From positions 1 to 64,000 of the forward strand of contig NZ_DALZQO010000011.1 of assembly GCF_032017025.1 (NCBI RefSeq): a DNA stretch of 64,000 bases, in the 5' to 3' direction. The translations under genes and the position numbers were made by a program. Shown one piece after another: positions 42,356-51,201 of the stretch; positions within the stretch are counted from its first letter, which is position 1, and each line of letters begins with the position of its first letter. The notes under the pieces are model-generated. The model was given only the letters and a program-made list of their open reading frames with translations, was not told the origin of the DNA and searched no databases. Source of the DNA: Hydrogenoanaerobacterium sp032017025. GTDB taxonomy: Bacteria; Bacillota; Clostridia; Oscillospirales; Ruminococcaceae.

Positions 42356-42952
42356 TTATACGTCCCCTTCAAAAATAGTTGCGGCGGCAATGTCCAGCCT
42401 GCTCCAGGTTTCATCTTTGCTGTCAAACTTATCGTATGTTACATCGCACTCGGCAAATTGATCCCAAGTGAAATTTCCAATTTCAAAATCAGCCTCAAGA
42501 TGAGCGGGCAGCATGCGCCGTACGGTTTCTTTTACATCATCCATAGTTTCAAAATCACTGATGTAACCATCCTCTATAATGCGAATGCGTCCGTTTGGAA
42601 TATCCTCCAAAATTTTTGCGTTGAGCCCCGCCGCACGTACCGAACCCAGCATGCCTGCAAGGTTGTAATCGTTTGGCGCCACCGAAAGCCGATACAGCAG
42701 CAGCTCACGGCGCTTGGCATTACCGCTTAGCGGGCGCAGCCAAAGCTGCATCATCTGTTCGCGTAAGACAAGGCCATAGCTGCCAGAAGTTTGAATAAAG
42801 CTTTCTGCGCAGAGCGTATTCAGCTTATCTTCAATCAGCGCAAAGCCGGCGTCGTAGGCAGCAAGCTCTGCGTCAATCAGGCTGCCGCCACCCAAACGGT
42901 ACAGGTACAGTGGGCGTAGCAAACGGTAGATGGCTTCGATGCTTTTTGTCAT
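42356..42952 (-). CDS. YmfQ-like tail protein (DUF2313 type; tail protein I role)
   Basis: The 198 residues have the helical N terminus (IYRLLRPLYLYRLGGGSLID), LREQMMQLWLRPLSGNAKRR, and the C-terminal beta part with RMLPAHLEADFEIGNFTWDQ. Family proteins sit between baseplate J and the fibre and connect the two, as here. ATGA overlap with the upstream gene. Confidence 0.8.
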   Translation of the reverse strand: MTKSIEAIYRLLRPLYLYRLGGGSLIDAELAAYDAGFALIEDKLNTLCAESFIQTSGSYGLVLREQMMQLWLRPLSGNAKRRELLLYRLSVAPNDYNLAGMLGSVRAAGLNAKILEDIPNGRIRIIEDGYISDFETMDDVKETVRRMLPAHLEADFEIGNFTWDQFAECDVTYDKFDSKDETWSRLDIAAATIFEGDV

Positions 42953-44031
42953 ATCACAACCGCCATTCTGCTGATTTCAATGGCACCAAGGGTAAACAGT
43001 TCGTCGCTTGCTGCCTGCATGTCCTGTGACGGTGCCTTCAACCTGTAGTTGTACAGCCCTTCGGTGTGATAGAGCGATTCCACAATTCCCGAAAGAAGCA
43101 AATTTTGCCCCACCGCAAGCCTTTTGAAACAATCCGCAAGCTTTTTTTCACAGGCCGCTTGCAGATTGTCGTAGTTTACGCCGCCTTGTCCCGCAATTTC
43201 CAAGTTCACATTGATCGGTTTCAGGCGTGTGCTGGCGATGGTGACATCTACGTTGATTTCTTTTGCAGCACAGAGGTCTTTGTGAATTTCCTGTACCAGC
43301 GTATCAGGTACTGCGGTGCCAACCCCCGCTACATATACGCCTACAGTGCCTTTGCCGTTTAAGCGTGGAACCACATTGGCAGATGCCACACCGTCATAGC
43401 TCATGGCGAAATCGTAGTAAAACGCGGCATTGGTGCCGTTGCTGATGGCCGCAAAGCTGCGCAGCAGGCGGGCGCGCAGCTGCTCGTCGGTCTCGCTGTC
43501 TGAACCGCCCGTAAAGGCTGTAGGGTTGCTGACACTCGAAATCGNNNNNNNNNNCGGTGTAATCATCACATTGATTGCGCCCGGGGCTACGTTGGTGAGC
43601 GCCCCGCCATCAGCCGATTGTGCTGCAATATCCACAAAGGTTGAGCCCGCTACCAGCACACCCTGCGCCGTAGTCTCAAAGCGCAGGTTCGGTTCGGCTT
43701 CGTTTCGCCCCACCGAGCATATCACCCCTGCGGGTACAATAATATCGGCAGGTGCGGGTGTTTCGCGTGAAAATCGCAGCATACCTAAAGATGCCGTCGC
43801 CGCCTTGCGCAGTAACCCGCGTGTCTCGGCGTGGTAATCAAGCGGTGTGCCTGCCGCAGTCTGCGGAAAAACCTGCTTTTTCAGGTCATCCAAACGATTG
43901 TCCAGCAAGGATAGCTGCGTTGCCAGCACCTTCAGCCGTATCCCGATATCCGACGCATCGTCCGCATAAAACCCGGTTCGTTGGTAATATTCCTCTTGCA
44001 TGGCTGTAAGAATTTGTTCGTAGGTTGCCAT
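42949..44031 (-). CDS. Baseplate J/gp47-family wedge protein, crossed by an assembly gap
   Basis: The 360-residue frame passes the ten Ns in frame. Typical features: N-terminal TYEQILTAMQEEYYQRTGFY, GTPLDYHAETRGLLRKAATA, ATQSADGG-like core (AAQSADGGALTNVAPGAINV), then after the gap SVSNPTAFTGGSDSETDEQL and RLLRSFAAISNGTNAAFYYD. The central wedge that, with gp25-like and tail I proteins, makes the contractile baseplate. TGATG overlap with the gp25-like gene. Confidence 0.9.
   Translation of the reverse strand: MATYEQILTAMQEEYYQRTGFYADDASDIGIRLKVLATQLSLLDNRLDDLKKQVFPQTAAGTPLDYHAETRGLLRKAATASLGMLRFSRETPAPADIIVPAGVICSVGRNEAEPNLRFETTAQGVLVAGSTFVDIAAQSADGGALTNVAPGAINVMITPXXXXISSVSNPTAFTGGSDSETDEQLRARLLRSFAAISNGTNAAFYYDFAMSYDGVASANVVPRLNGKGTVGVYVAGVGTAVPDTLVQEIHKDLCAAKEINVDVTIASTRLKPINVNLEIAGQGGVNYDNLQAACEKKLADCFKRLAVGQNLLLSGIVESLYHTEGLYNYRLKAPSQDMQAASDELFTLGAIEISRMAVVI
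43545..43554. other. Assembly gap (10 N)
   Basis: Ten Ns inside the baseplate J gene. The flanks are in frame across it and only a few residues can be affected, so the real gap is short or zero. Confidence 0.9.
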
Positions 44032-44351
44032 CAGCGTATCTCCACCTCCAAAGCTTTGGTTTTACGATCAATGATTATCTGCAGTTTGATTCTTAAACTG
44101 TCGCCGCTGAGGGTACAGCTTACCTGCGTTACCGTAATCTGGGGCAGCGGTAAAAGTGCCTGACGCACCAGGTTCATTGCCGCCGTATCCATGTCCCGTC
44201 CGCCTGTGGTGTTCAGCGTATACAGTTCGCTGCCTAGGTCTTTGTCGGGGGCAAAGCTGCCGTGGCGTACGCTCAGGCGGATCATTGCACGCTGAATCAG
44301 CTCTTCTGTGCCATCCGTCAAAAACGGCAGCCCGCGCACACTGCGCTTCAT
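44031..44351 (-). CDS. Baseplate wedge protein (gp25/XkdS-like position)
   Basis: The 106 residues: RGLPFLTDGTEELIQRAMIR, LSVRHGSFAPDKDLGSELYT, and a C-terminal beta strand pair (SGDSLRIKLQIIIDRKTKAL). The DLGS block and position directly before baseplate J fit the gp25/DUF2634-like wedge protein. Assignment rests on layout and order rather than a signature enzyme motif. Confidence 0.65.
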   Translation of the reverse strand: MKRSVRGLPFLTDGTEELIQRAMIRLSVRHGSFAPDKDLGSELYTLNTTGGRDMDTAAMNLVRQALLPLPQITVTQVSCTLSGDSLRIKLQIIIDRKTKALEVEIR

Positions 44352-44374
44352 ATCACCGCTTTGTAGTAACGTAT

Positions 44375-44752
44375 CTATAGCACCTTCGCCCCGCTTTCTA
44401 TAATTTTCCCCTCTTTGGTGACAGTAAGCCCGTTAATGAGCACCTCACCGTTGTTTTTCAGTACAATGGCTGCTCCGCCGCTTGAAAACAGCCGCAGTTC
44501 ACCCGGTTCTAGCCCGACCACGGCATCAGGCGGGCACAAAATTCCGGTACACGCCGCCGCGCCATCAAGCGGGAGGATAAGTGCTTGGGCGTTTTCAGCG
44601 GGTATACTGCATACGCCACAGGGTGCAAACAGCGGGATATCCCGCAGCTCACTTTCGCCCGATACGCTAATATCTCCGCCACCGCTCTGTGTGATGGGTA
44701 CGGCAGCAGGGGAGGAGAGCTGCTGATTTTTGAGTAGTTGCGGTAAAAGCAT
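44375..44752 (-). CDS. Baseplate spike-like protein (gpV/tip position)
   Basis: The 125 residues have beta-rich composition. The last third, VVGLEPGELRLFSSGGAAIV followed by LKNNGEVLINGLTVTKEGKI, resembles the repeated strands of gpV/VgrG-type spike tips. Two cysteine-containing loops lie near the middle. Located between the hub and the wedge genes. Shorter than usual gpV, so it may be only the tip. Confidence 0.6.
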   Translation of the reverse strand: MLLPQLLKNQQLSSPAAVPITQSGGGDISVSGESELRDIPLFAPCGVCSIPAENAQALILPLDGAAACTGILCPPDAVVGLEPGELRLFSSGGAAIVLKNNGEVLINGLTVTKEGKIIESGAKVL

Positions 44753-44761
44753 GATATTCTC

Positions 44762-45709
44762 CTAACTTACATAGTCGGGCAGTACGAGTGCAAGCGTTGT
44801 GGCATAGCCCGTACTGTCCGCTCGATAGGTTACCTCATATACCGCCAAATCGTTGTAGTGCGCCACTTCGTCCTCAATCGAAACACGGTCGCCCACAGAA
44901 ACAGCGGTAAGGCCGGGCAGCGTTGCGGTTACAAGCAGTTTTTTCAGCATAGAGTCACGCATGAGGCGATCTGCCCCTGTGCGTGGGTCACCCGCCCATT
45001 CCTTGGGTGGACTGATGTACCGCTTGCGCCGAATGGCGAGCTGCTCGCTGGACGGGTTGTACACCGCGGTATCATACAGTTTGCTGTCGCTCTTTAAAAT
45101 GACCTTGGAGATTACCCCGTAGCGTTTGTTGCATACCTGCAGCGCTGAAAACCGCGCGCCGCCCGCCACCGAGTTGGAAAGTATCATCCGCTGCCCCGTC
45201 GGCCTTTTCCGCGCTGCAATATAACCGTCGCTGATGTACGGCATCACCCCCAGTGTTTGGCGGCAAAAGCTTTCCAGCGCCTGCCATTCGCTGCGCCCTT
45301 TTGGCACAGTAAAGGCGGAGAGTGTGGGGTTACGGTCGCACAGCAGGCCGCGAAAGCCGTACTGCTTGCAGTGCGCGTTGTAGATATCCCATAGATTCGC
45401 ACGGTAAAATGTCTGTGGAATTGCCTCATTGTCGATCAGTACCGCCGCCCTTGAACGTGCTTTTAGGGTGAGAAATTCCCCCTTGCCGTTTTTAGATAAA
45501 ACTTGCTCATCAATCAGCCCGTCAAACATGGTTTTGCCCTCCAGCTCCATTGTCAGCGCGGTGAGCTCGCCGCAACCGTAAAGCTGCTGTGCGGGGAATA
45601 CTCCCTCAAAGCCATCCGCAGGGATATCATACGCCGAGGTGCATTGCAGGGAAATAGGAGGCGGCAAAGAAAAATGTCCGCCCGCAAGGTTGATTGCCGT
45701 CAGCTTCAA
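44762..45709 (-). CDS. Tail hub protein (late control D / XkdQ-like)
   Basis: The 315-residue frame reads from a TTG at 45709 overlapping the previous stop; an ORF open further upstream has poor start context. Family features: GVFPAQQLYGCGELTALTME, LTLKARSRAAVLIDNEAIPQ, RSEWQALESFCRQTLGVMPY and the C-terminal beta domain (SVGDRVSIEDEVAHYNDLAV). It caps the tail tube and seats the spike. Confidence 0.75.
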   Translation of the reverse strand: MKLTAINLAGGHFSLPPPISLQCTSAYDIPADGFEGVFPAQQLYGCGELTALTMELEGKTMFDGLIDEQVLSKNGKGEFLTLKARSRAAVLIDNEAIPQTFYRANLWDIYNAHCKQYGFRGLLCDRNPTLSAFTVPKGRSEWQALESFCRQTLGVMPYISDGYIAARKRPTGQRMILSNSVAGGARFSALQVCNKRYGVISKVILKSDSKLYDTAVYNPSSEQLAIRRKRYISPPKEWAGDPRTGADRLMRDSMLKKLLVTATLPGLTAVSVGDRVSIEDEVAHYNDLAVYEVTYRADSTGYATTLALVLPDYVS

Positions 45710-46119
45710 GATGGCAACACCGCCCGCCCGTTTACCATAACACTGTGTGCTCCCGCTGCTGTGCATGCATTCATATCCTCTACAAACTCAAACGCATAGC
45801 GCAGCAAAAGTGGGCCGGCTTCGCCGATTACTTTTAGTGCTGCAAAATAGGCGTACATCGGGCTGCAAAGCGGGCAGAGCAGCCGCCCCGAGCCGCTGTG
45901 TAAAAACTCTGCCTGCAACTGCTCAAACTGTACGGTGCAGTCGGTACCAAACAGCTCCCCCTCACCCTTAATGATACGCGGGCGCGTGCCAAGCTCTTGA
46001 ATCACGGGTGCCGAAAACGGCATGTCAATCATCTTAATGGTTTTAGCATAACCGATTTCGATTTTGCGTGGATTGTACCGCAATGCAAAGCCATTAAACT
46101 GTAAGGTGCCTGCCATCAA
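45706..46119 (-). CDS. Tail protein in the XkdP/GPU-like position
   Basis: The 137-residue product: TLQFNGFALRYNPRKIEIGY, VIQELGTRPRIIKGEGELFG, and a C-terminal beta domain. The text RIIKGEGELFGTDCTVQFEQL is typical of N-terminal domains of gp53/DNA-circularisation-like or GPU-like tail proteins that lie before the hub gene. Start may be ATG 46119 or 46116. No LysM domain, so shorter than XkdP. Confidence 0.6.
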   Translation of the reverse strand: MMAGTLQFNGFALRYNPRKIEIGYAKTIKMIDMPFSAPVIQELGTRPRIIKGEGELFGTDCTVQFEQLQAEFLHSGSGRLLCPLCSPMYAYFAALKVIGEAGPLLLRYAFEFVEDMNACTAAGAHSVMVNGRAVLPS

Positions 46120-46451
46120 AGCACCTCCTGTGCAGAAATATCACTTGCGTAGCGCCTGCACTGCGTACAAAGTGCATCATTGACGGCACTTGCATCCACA
46201 GTGGGCGGGGTATTGGCAATGCTGATACCGTCTGCCAGATTCATTTCAGCGTAGGGCATTATGCCAAATGGTGCGCTGCCGGTGCTTCCGCTTACCTCAT
46301 ACTGCCGTGTGGGTGTAGCAAGCTTTTGAACTTCACCAATGCTTTGGGGTATACTCGGTAAGCCGTCATCGTCCTTTTGGGCATTGGCAGTACTGATGTG
46401 TTCCCGCCGCTGGGCCACAGCCCGTTTTATGCGCTTAAACAGCTTGTTCAT
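46116..46451 (-). CDS. Unknown protein at the expected tape-measure position
   Basis: The 111 residues: a basic helix (KLFKRIKRAVAQRREH), a polar linker (AQKDDDGLPSIPQSIGEVQK) and a C-terminal region with CTQCRRYASDISAQE. No long helical repeats, no membrane segment. It fills the space between tube and hub where long contractile phages keep chaperones and a 1.5-3 kb tape measure. I do not recognise it. Start overlaps the tube gene stop. Confidence 0.65.
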   Translation of the reverse strand: MNKLFKRIKRAVAQRREHISTANAQKDDDGLPSIPQSIGEVQKLATPTRQYEVSGSTGSAPFGIMPYAEMNLADGISIANTPPTVDASAVNDALCTQCRRYASDISAQEVL

Positions 46452-46831
46452 AAAAGCTCCATCCTTTTACCTGCCACAATGGTGACCGATTCCAGTACCA
46501 CCTCACCGAGCGAGGCCACCTCTTGAATTTCGCCCCACTCGCACCCCGAGTAAATAATTTGACGGTCGGGCTTAACAATTACCACATTGAACCCCGAGAG
46601 GCTGTGAAAATCAAGGTTGCCACCCATGGCATCCTTGGTGGCGCATACGCGCGAAAGCTCCAAAATATGCCTCAGTCTGCCGCCTACTGTGCCCACGGGC
46701 TGTTCGCTGCCGAATGCCTCTACATATCTGCTTTCACGGCTGCTTTTTGCCTTGTAGCCCTGCGCCACCGCTAGCCGCCTGCCGTTGATTTCGATATAAA
46801 TATCTTTGCTTGTCGGAAAAAGTATCGACAT
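46448..46831 (-). CDS. Phage tail tube-like protein
   Basis: The 127-residue product from the ATG at 46831 (AGGAGG site): DIYIEINGRRLAVAQGYKAK, SSRESRYVEAFGSEQPVGTV, FHSLSGFNVVIVKPDRQIIY, and WGEIQEVASLGEVVLESVTI. Single compact beta domain and position directly after the sheath gene fit the inner tube subunit of a contractile tail. The longer upstream frame runs into the sheath gene and is not used. Confidence 0.75.
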   Translation of the reverse strand: MSILFPTSKDIYIEINGRRLAVAQGYKAKSSRESRYVEAFGSEQPVGTVGGRLRHILELSRVCATKDAMGGNLDFHSLSGFNVVIVKPDRQIIYSGCEWGEIQEVASLGEVVLESVTIVAGKRMELL

Positions 46832-46842
46832 TTTTTCGCCTC

Positions 46843-47868
46843 CTAGATAGAAATGTGAGCAACGATGTGGATTTGGTTGATGGCGGTTGCCGCCGTAAAG
46901 CTCAGCACTACCACGCATACCGATGGGTCACCCGCAAGCAGAGCTGCCCTTGGTGTAGCAAAACTGCTCACAATCCCCTCATCCACAGCAGCGGAAAGCA
47001 ACACCGTCATCTGTGCCACTATGCTCTGCATCGTTGCAGGATTGCCTCTTGCATTTTTCAGCAGCACCTTCATCACAGTGCGTGCCCGCTGTAAAATATG
47101 GTCGATAATGCGCACCGTTGCCACATTGGCGAAACTGTAATCGGCAGTGCCATCTGTTTTGGTGCGTGTGGTTACCGCTTTTATGCACTCTACCGCATTA
47201 CCCACCGTTTCAAACACCACTACGCCCGCGGCCAGCAAGGTTTGAACTGTGTCTTCGGTGAGGTTATCTTCGTCAAGCACTATGCCTTTACAGATGCTGC
47301 CGCTGAGGTTGTCTCCCACAGTTCCTGTTAGCAATTCTCCCGCAAACGCACAGGCACCCGAAAACCCACCGGGATAACACAGGCAGATGCGCTCGCTGTT
47401 GAGTGCCTGTGCAAGCTGTACGGCATGCTCCGCATTATCAGCGTTTACAAGGCCAATACGCTCTTTCAACGCACTGCATGAGCGGGTTATGCTCTGCAGC
47501 AGCTTTGCCTGCACTGTGGCACTTACACTGTCGCACAGCACTGCCCCAATGTTGTCGAGCCCCTCAATGGCTGCAAATGCTGCCTCATATGCGTTGTCAT
47601 CTGGGTTGCCGCCATTTGTACCCACAGGCACGCAGATCACCTGCGAAACCCCGCTTTCCAGCAGCAGCTTTACCGCACGAAGCAGCGCACTGTCTGTAAA
47701 AATTGCCGCTGCATCGGCATAGCTTGTAAAGCGGTATACCTTACCGGCCTCACCGCCCAAAGCCAAGGCGCATACTGCTGCGTATTGAACCGAAACCACC
47801 GCGCCCAACGCCGAGGTTACGGTGTAAGATGAAAACACCCCCGGGCGCAACGAATTGTTTCTTATCAT
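46843..47868 (-). CDS. Contractile tail sheath protein
   Basis: The 341-residue product: N terminus NSLRPGVFSSYTVTSALGAV (the GVF/Y block typical of sheath starts), LESGVSQVICVPVGTNGGNP, LCYPGGFSGACAFAGELLTG, and the conserved C-terminal VRIIDHILQRARTVMKVLLK followed by QIHIVAHISI, which forms the handshake strands. Shorter than most phage sheaths (commonly 400-500), with no accessory surface domain. Its presence defines the tail as contractile. Confidence 0.88.
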   Translation of the reverse strand: MIRNNSLRPGVFSSYTVTSALGAVVSVQYAAVCALALGGEAGKVYRFTSYADAAAIFTDSALLRAVKLLLESGVSQVICVPVGTNGGNPDDNAYEAAFAAIEGLDNIGAVLCDSVSATVQAKLLQSITRSCSALKERIGLVNADNAEHAVQLAQALNSERICLCYPGGFSGACAFAGELLTGTVGDNLSGSICKGIVLDEDNLTEDTVQTLLAAGVVVFETVGNAVECIKAVTTRTKTDGTADYSFANVATVRIIDHILQRARTVMKVLLKNARGNPATMQSIVAQMTVLLSAAVDEGIVSSFATPRAALLAGDPSVCVVVLSFTAATAINQIHIVAHISI

Positions 47869-48359
47869 TCGGTCACTCTCCTAATTACATAATTACCGAT
47901 TGCCTGCTCCTGCCGCTGCTGGCAAACGGTAAGGTGCAGCTTTGCGTAACATGGCAGCACCAGTGCCCCCAATTCTTTTTCAAACTGCACTTTGCCACAC
48001 CACACACGCGTTACCTCATACTCTTGCTGCACAAACAGCAGGCTGTTGCAGATTTTGCCGAATACCCGTTGGCATTCCGCTGCTTCTTTGCCCGGCGGGC
48101 ATAAAATTTGTATTGCCGCCGTAATCTCAAGCATTCTGCCGTAAAGACTGTTGCCATCTTCATCCAGCCCTGCAAAATCCGAGAGAGCGCAGGGCAGTAA
48201 CTCAGCATCCTGCAAACCCACCGCAAGCATGGTTTTGGTAAGCGGCACAGGGTGAGGTGCGCTGGAAAACTGCAGTGCAATTGCTGCCTGCTCGCCTGCA
48301 AACGCGGTGCGAAGCAGGTTCACCAGCTCGTGCGCAACATCGTTTATTACATCTGCCAT
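47865..48359 (-). CDS. Tail terminator-like protein
   Basis: The 164 residues: INDVAHELVNLLRTAFAGEQ, SLYGRMLEITAAIQILCPPG, and a beta strand region ending YVIRRVTE. Small size and place between the neck protein and sheath fit a tail-completion/terminator subunit. Family not certain. ATGA-type overlap with the sheath start. Confidence 0.6.
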   Translation of the reverse strand: MADVINDVAHELVNLLRTAFAGEQAAIALQFSSAPHPVPLTKTMLAVGLQDAELLPCALSDFAGLDEDGNSLYGRMLEITAAIQILCPPGKEAAECQRVFGKICNSLLFVQQEYEVTRVWCGKVQFEKELGALVLPCYAKLHLTVCQQRQEQAIGNYVIRRVTE

Positions 48360-48703
48360 TGGTTTGCCTCCTCATTTGCACGCCTCAGCACCGCCCACAC
48401 ATAAAACGGCTGTTCGCCTACACGCCGCATTTCACAAACCGATACCACAAACCCCTCGCCGCCACAGTCAATTACGTCATCCACAGCAAGGCAATCACCA
48501 CCGTTTTCAGGTGAACCGATGTACAGAAACGTATTTTGGTCTCTGTATCCGATGACGGAATATTTATCTTCGAGGTATTGGCGGTTTTGGTAGCCAAACG
48601 GTGCGATATACGCCGCAAAACGGCGGGTTTGCCCCTCTTTTTGCAGGGTTACCTCTCTGCCATAACGCTTCAGCAGCATTAAAAATTTAGAATAAACGTC
48701 CAA
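48347..48703 (-). CDS. Head-tail joining (neck) protein
   Basis: The 118 residues from a TTG start with GGTGGGGTGA upstream: YSKFLMLLKRYGREVTLQKE, then FAAYIAPFGYQNRQYLEDKY, and beta strands to the end. Size and place are those of a phage neck/minor capsid protein. Overlaps the next gene by 13 bases. Confidence 0.6.
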   Translation of the reverse strand: MDVYSKFLMLLKRYGREVTLQKEGQTRRFAAYIAPFGYQNRQYLEDKYSVIGYRDQNTFLYIGSPENGGDCLAVDDVIDCGGEGFVVSVCEMRRVGEQPFYVWAVLRRANEEANQWQM

Positions 48704-48707
48704 TCAA

Positions 48708-49067
48708 TCACCCCACCTGTACCAAAAATGCGTCGTCGTATTTCAGCAGCGGCGCAATGCTCGCCAGCAGTTCATCGCATAGCGCCTTTGCATCGGCTCG
48801 GCTGATAGCCTGTGCTGAAATCGAAAGGTCTCCCAGCTTAAAGCTGCTCTGTGTGTCTGCCTGTGCCGTCATAGTGTACTGGTACAACAGCATCCCCGCC
48901 GCTACGGTGCACAGCGCTTCCTCGTTGGTATCCACATCCGTATCTTCTCTCAGCCGCGCATACAGCCTTGCAACACACAGCCGCGCCATGGGTGCAAAAG
49001 GCTGGGCATCTTCTTGCGAAATACCCGCCAACACGGCAAACTGCTGTAAAACCTGTGAAGCATCCAT
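48708..49067 (-). CDS. Head-tail connector/adaptor protein
   Basis: The 119-residue product from the ATG at 49067 (AAAGGAGG site): helical protein with MDASQVLQQFAVLAGISQED, CVARLYARLREDTDVDTNEE, LLYQYTMTAQADTQSSFKLG. It resembles the helical gp6-like adaptors that dock under the portal. Position directly after the capsid gene supports it. Confidence 0.65.
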   Translation of the reverse strand: MDASQVLQQFAVLAGISQEDAQPFAPMARLCVARLYARLREDTDVDTNEEALCTVAAGMLLYQYTMTAQADTQSSFKLGDLSISAQAISRADAKALCDELLASIAPLLKYDDAFLVQVG

Positions 49068-49141
49068 CTGTATTCCTCCTTTGCTGTTCAAACGGGTCAG
49101 GCAGTGCCCACCCCGCCTGACATGTTAAAAAAGCCTGTCGG

Positions 49142-50143
49142 TTAAGCTGCTTTTACTTTCATCACCTGAACCGCATCGGGGAATATTTTGCCGAAGCCGG
49201 CAATCGAGGTAATGGCTGCGCGTTCCAGCTGGCTGTCAATCAGCTTGTCATAATCCACCTGAACACCGCCAGCGGTTACCATCTCAAGTGCAAAGCGCTT
49301 GTCCAGCGCAATCAGCGTATCATCGGCAACACACGGGGTTTTAATAATTTTTGCACCCAGCGGGGTAATTAGCTTGCCGGTACCGTGGAACGCTAGCCCC
49401 GCGGCCGCATCTTGCATTTCAGGTATGGCCAGCAGTTTTTGTACCATAACGGGGCTTGCGAGGATGGTATTCATCTCGTAATCACCGAAATTGCTCCATA
49501 GGCTTAGCAGGTCGGCATAGGTAACCTTGCCGGCGTCTGCGGTATTAAGCAGTGTTTCGCCGCTGAGCAGGGTGCTTACCGCATCGCCCATCTGCGCCCT
49601 TGCGATATACGCGCCAATCTGTTTAAGGGTGACGGTGAACAGGTCAAGGCGATGGAACTTAATGGCCTCGTAAGATGCAACCAGCATTCTACCGCGTTTG
49701 ACCAGCTTCACCAGTACATCGCTGAGCTTGATGGCAGTCTCGGGTATTTTAGCCCCCTCGGCAACCGCCGCAATTGTTTTATCCTCCTCCGAAAGATCGG
49801 TGACAATCGAACGGTAGTCGAGGCTGTTTACGTTGGTTTTAGTCGCAATGATCTCGCCGAGCAGCGCGGTATCGTTCATCCCCTGTGCCACCGCGCGTGA
49901 TACATATTCAGGGAATAGGCTGGCACTGTCCGAGGTTTGGAAGAACTTCTGGATCATGTCCGACTGCGCACCGCCTACATGGATATCAAAGCGCTTGAGC
50001 TGCCTCTGGTAAGCATCCAATCCTGCAAGTTCGGTGCCCGCGTACTCGGCGGAGGGGTCAAGTTTTTCCAGCTCGCGTGTAAAGGTACTTCCACTCACCT
50101 TGTACATGGTTTTATCAAGGTTGATTGCTTTGAAAATAGACAT
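49142..50143 (-). CDS. Major capsid protein
   Basis: The 333-residue product, from the ATG at 50143 (GGAAGG site): N-terminal arm, then FDIHVGGAQSDMIQKFFQTS, ALLGEIIATKTNVNSLDYRS, LVKRGRMLVASYEAIKFHRL, an A-domain with NFGDYEMNTILASPVMVQKL, and a C-terminal LDKRFALEMVTAGGVQVDYD. This is an HK97-fold capsid layout. Follows the protease gene as in HK97-type clusters. Confidence 0.82.
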   Translation of the reverse strand: MSIFKAINLDKTMYKVSGSTFTRELEKLDPSAEYAGTELAGLDAYQRQLKRFDIHVGGAQSDMIQKFFQTSDSASLFPEYVSRAVAQGMNDTALLGEIIATKTNVNSLDYRSIVTDLSEEDKTIAAVAEGAKIPETAIKLSDVLVKLVKRGRMLVASYEAIKFHRLDLFTVTLKQIGAYIARAQMGDAVSTLLSGETLLNTADAGKVTYADLLSLWSNFGDYEMNTILASPVMVQKLLAIPEMQDAAAGLAFHGTGKLITPLGAKIIKTPCVADDTLIALDKRFALEMVTAGGVQVDYDKLIDSQLERAAITSIAGFGKIFPDAVQVMKVKAA

Positions 50144-50214
50144 ACAATACATCCTTCCCGCGGCAGAGCCGCAGTAAATTTTTGTTAGACAATGGTTTGG
50201 AGCTTTCAGCTAGC

Positions 50215-51201
50215 CTAGATTAAAAACTGTGAGTTTTCACCGCCATCCCCCTGCGTAAAGCTGCCCGCCGTTTGTACCGTAGGAACCGGTCGGTTTCCGC
50301 CTGCGCAAGCGAAAGATTTTTTCAGTTCACGCAGTTCTTCGGTGGTAAGTTTATCCGCAATGGCGGCAACCGCCTTGGGGCTGATACCGCTGCCCGAGAG
50401 TGCCGCACAGCGCAGCACCTCTTTTTTTAGTTCACCGCGGTAGGCTTCGCCTACCTGTGCCAGCCCGCGCAGCCGCTGCAGTTCTGCACCGAGCAATTCT
50501 GCGTCACCGCAGCTTAGCTCTACACTTTTCTGCGCCGCTTTCAGCTTGGCTATAATCATACCTAGGCTGCCGTGTTCCTCGGTATCGGGGGCAGAATACG
50601 CCTTGGTTACACCTGCGGCCGGTTGTGCGGGTACTGCCACAAAGCTCCATTCGTATGTGTCGGTGGGCTTGCTCAACGTGTAGTGACATTGCACCCCATC
50701 ATAGGTTTGGCCGCTTTTGTGGCGGCAGGGCTGCTGTTTTACATTTTTGCCACAGGTGGAGCAAAGAACCTCCTCCACCGCGCAGCCAACGCTTACCTCT
50801 TTTTTTATGCCTGCGTCGATGTCGAGAATCAAATCCTTGTTCTTATCACTGCGCACCATATACGCTTTGGCGGTAAGGAAGTGATACACCTCTCCCGTGG
50901 TAGTTTTGCGTAGTGTGTCCTGTTCCACCGCCGTGTGAAAGATGCGTGCCGTTTGGTTTGCACCCTTTGGGTTATGGTCGAATATACCCGTTTTACCCAA
51001 AAACAAGCGACGCAGCTTATACAGTGCGTCAACCGAGAAACGTTCGAAATCTCGGTCAATTTCGTTGTCGCATAAAATAAGAGGGAACACATACACCTCC
51101 TCGGCTTTCAATTCGCGTCTGGTGTAGCGGTTAATCTCGGTTAAATTCTCCGCCGAAAGCTCTTCGGGCGCAAAACCCTTATAAATCATAGCTTGTTTCA
51201 T
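50215..51201 (-). CDS. Prohead protease / scaffold-like protein
   Basis: The 328-residue product: N-terminal protease-like region FPLILCDNEIDRDFERFSVD, FLGKTGIFDHNPKGANQTAR, VSVGCAVEEVLCSTCGK, a zinc-like Cys/His insert (CSTCGKNVKQQPCRHKSGQ), YEWSFVAVPAQPAAGVTKAY, then a helical region (about 210-300) as a scaffold. The His-ending FDHNPKG and SFVAVPA blocks fit the HK97-type protease fold. Directly before the capsid gene. Confidence 0.75.
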   Translation of the reverse strand: MKQAMIYKGFAPEELSAENLTEINRYTRRELKAEEVYVFPLILCDNEIDRDFERFSVDALYKLRRLFLGKTGIFDHNPKGANQTARIFHTAVEQDTLRKTTTGEVYHFLTAKAYMVRSDKNKDLILDIDAGIKKEVSVGCAVEEVLCSTCGKNVKQQPCRHKSGQTYDGVQCHYTLSKPTDTYEWSFVAVPAQPAAGVTKAYSAPDTEEHGSLGMIIAKLKAAQKSVELSCGDAELLGAELQRLRGLAQVGEAYRGELKKEVLRCAALSGSGISPKAVAAIADKLTTEELRELKKSFACAGGNRPVPTVQTAGSFTQGDGGENSQFLI

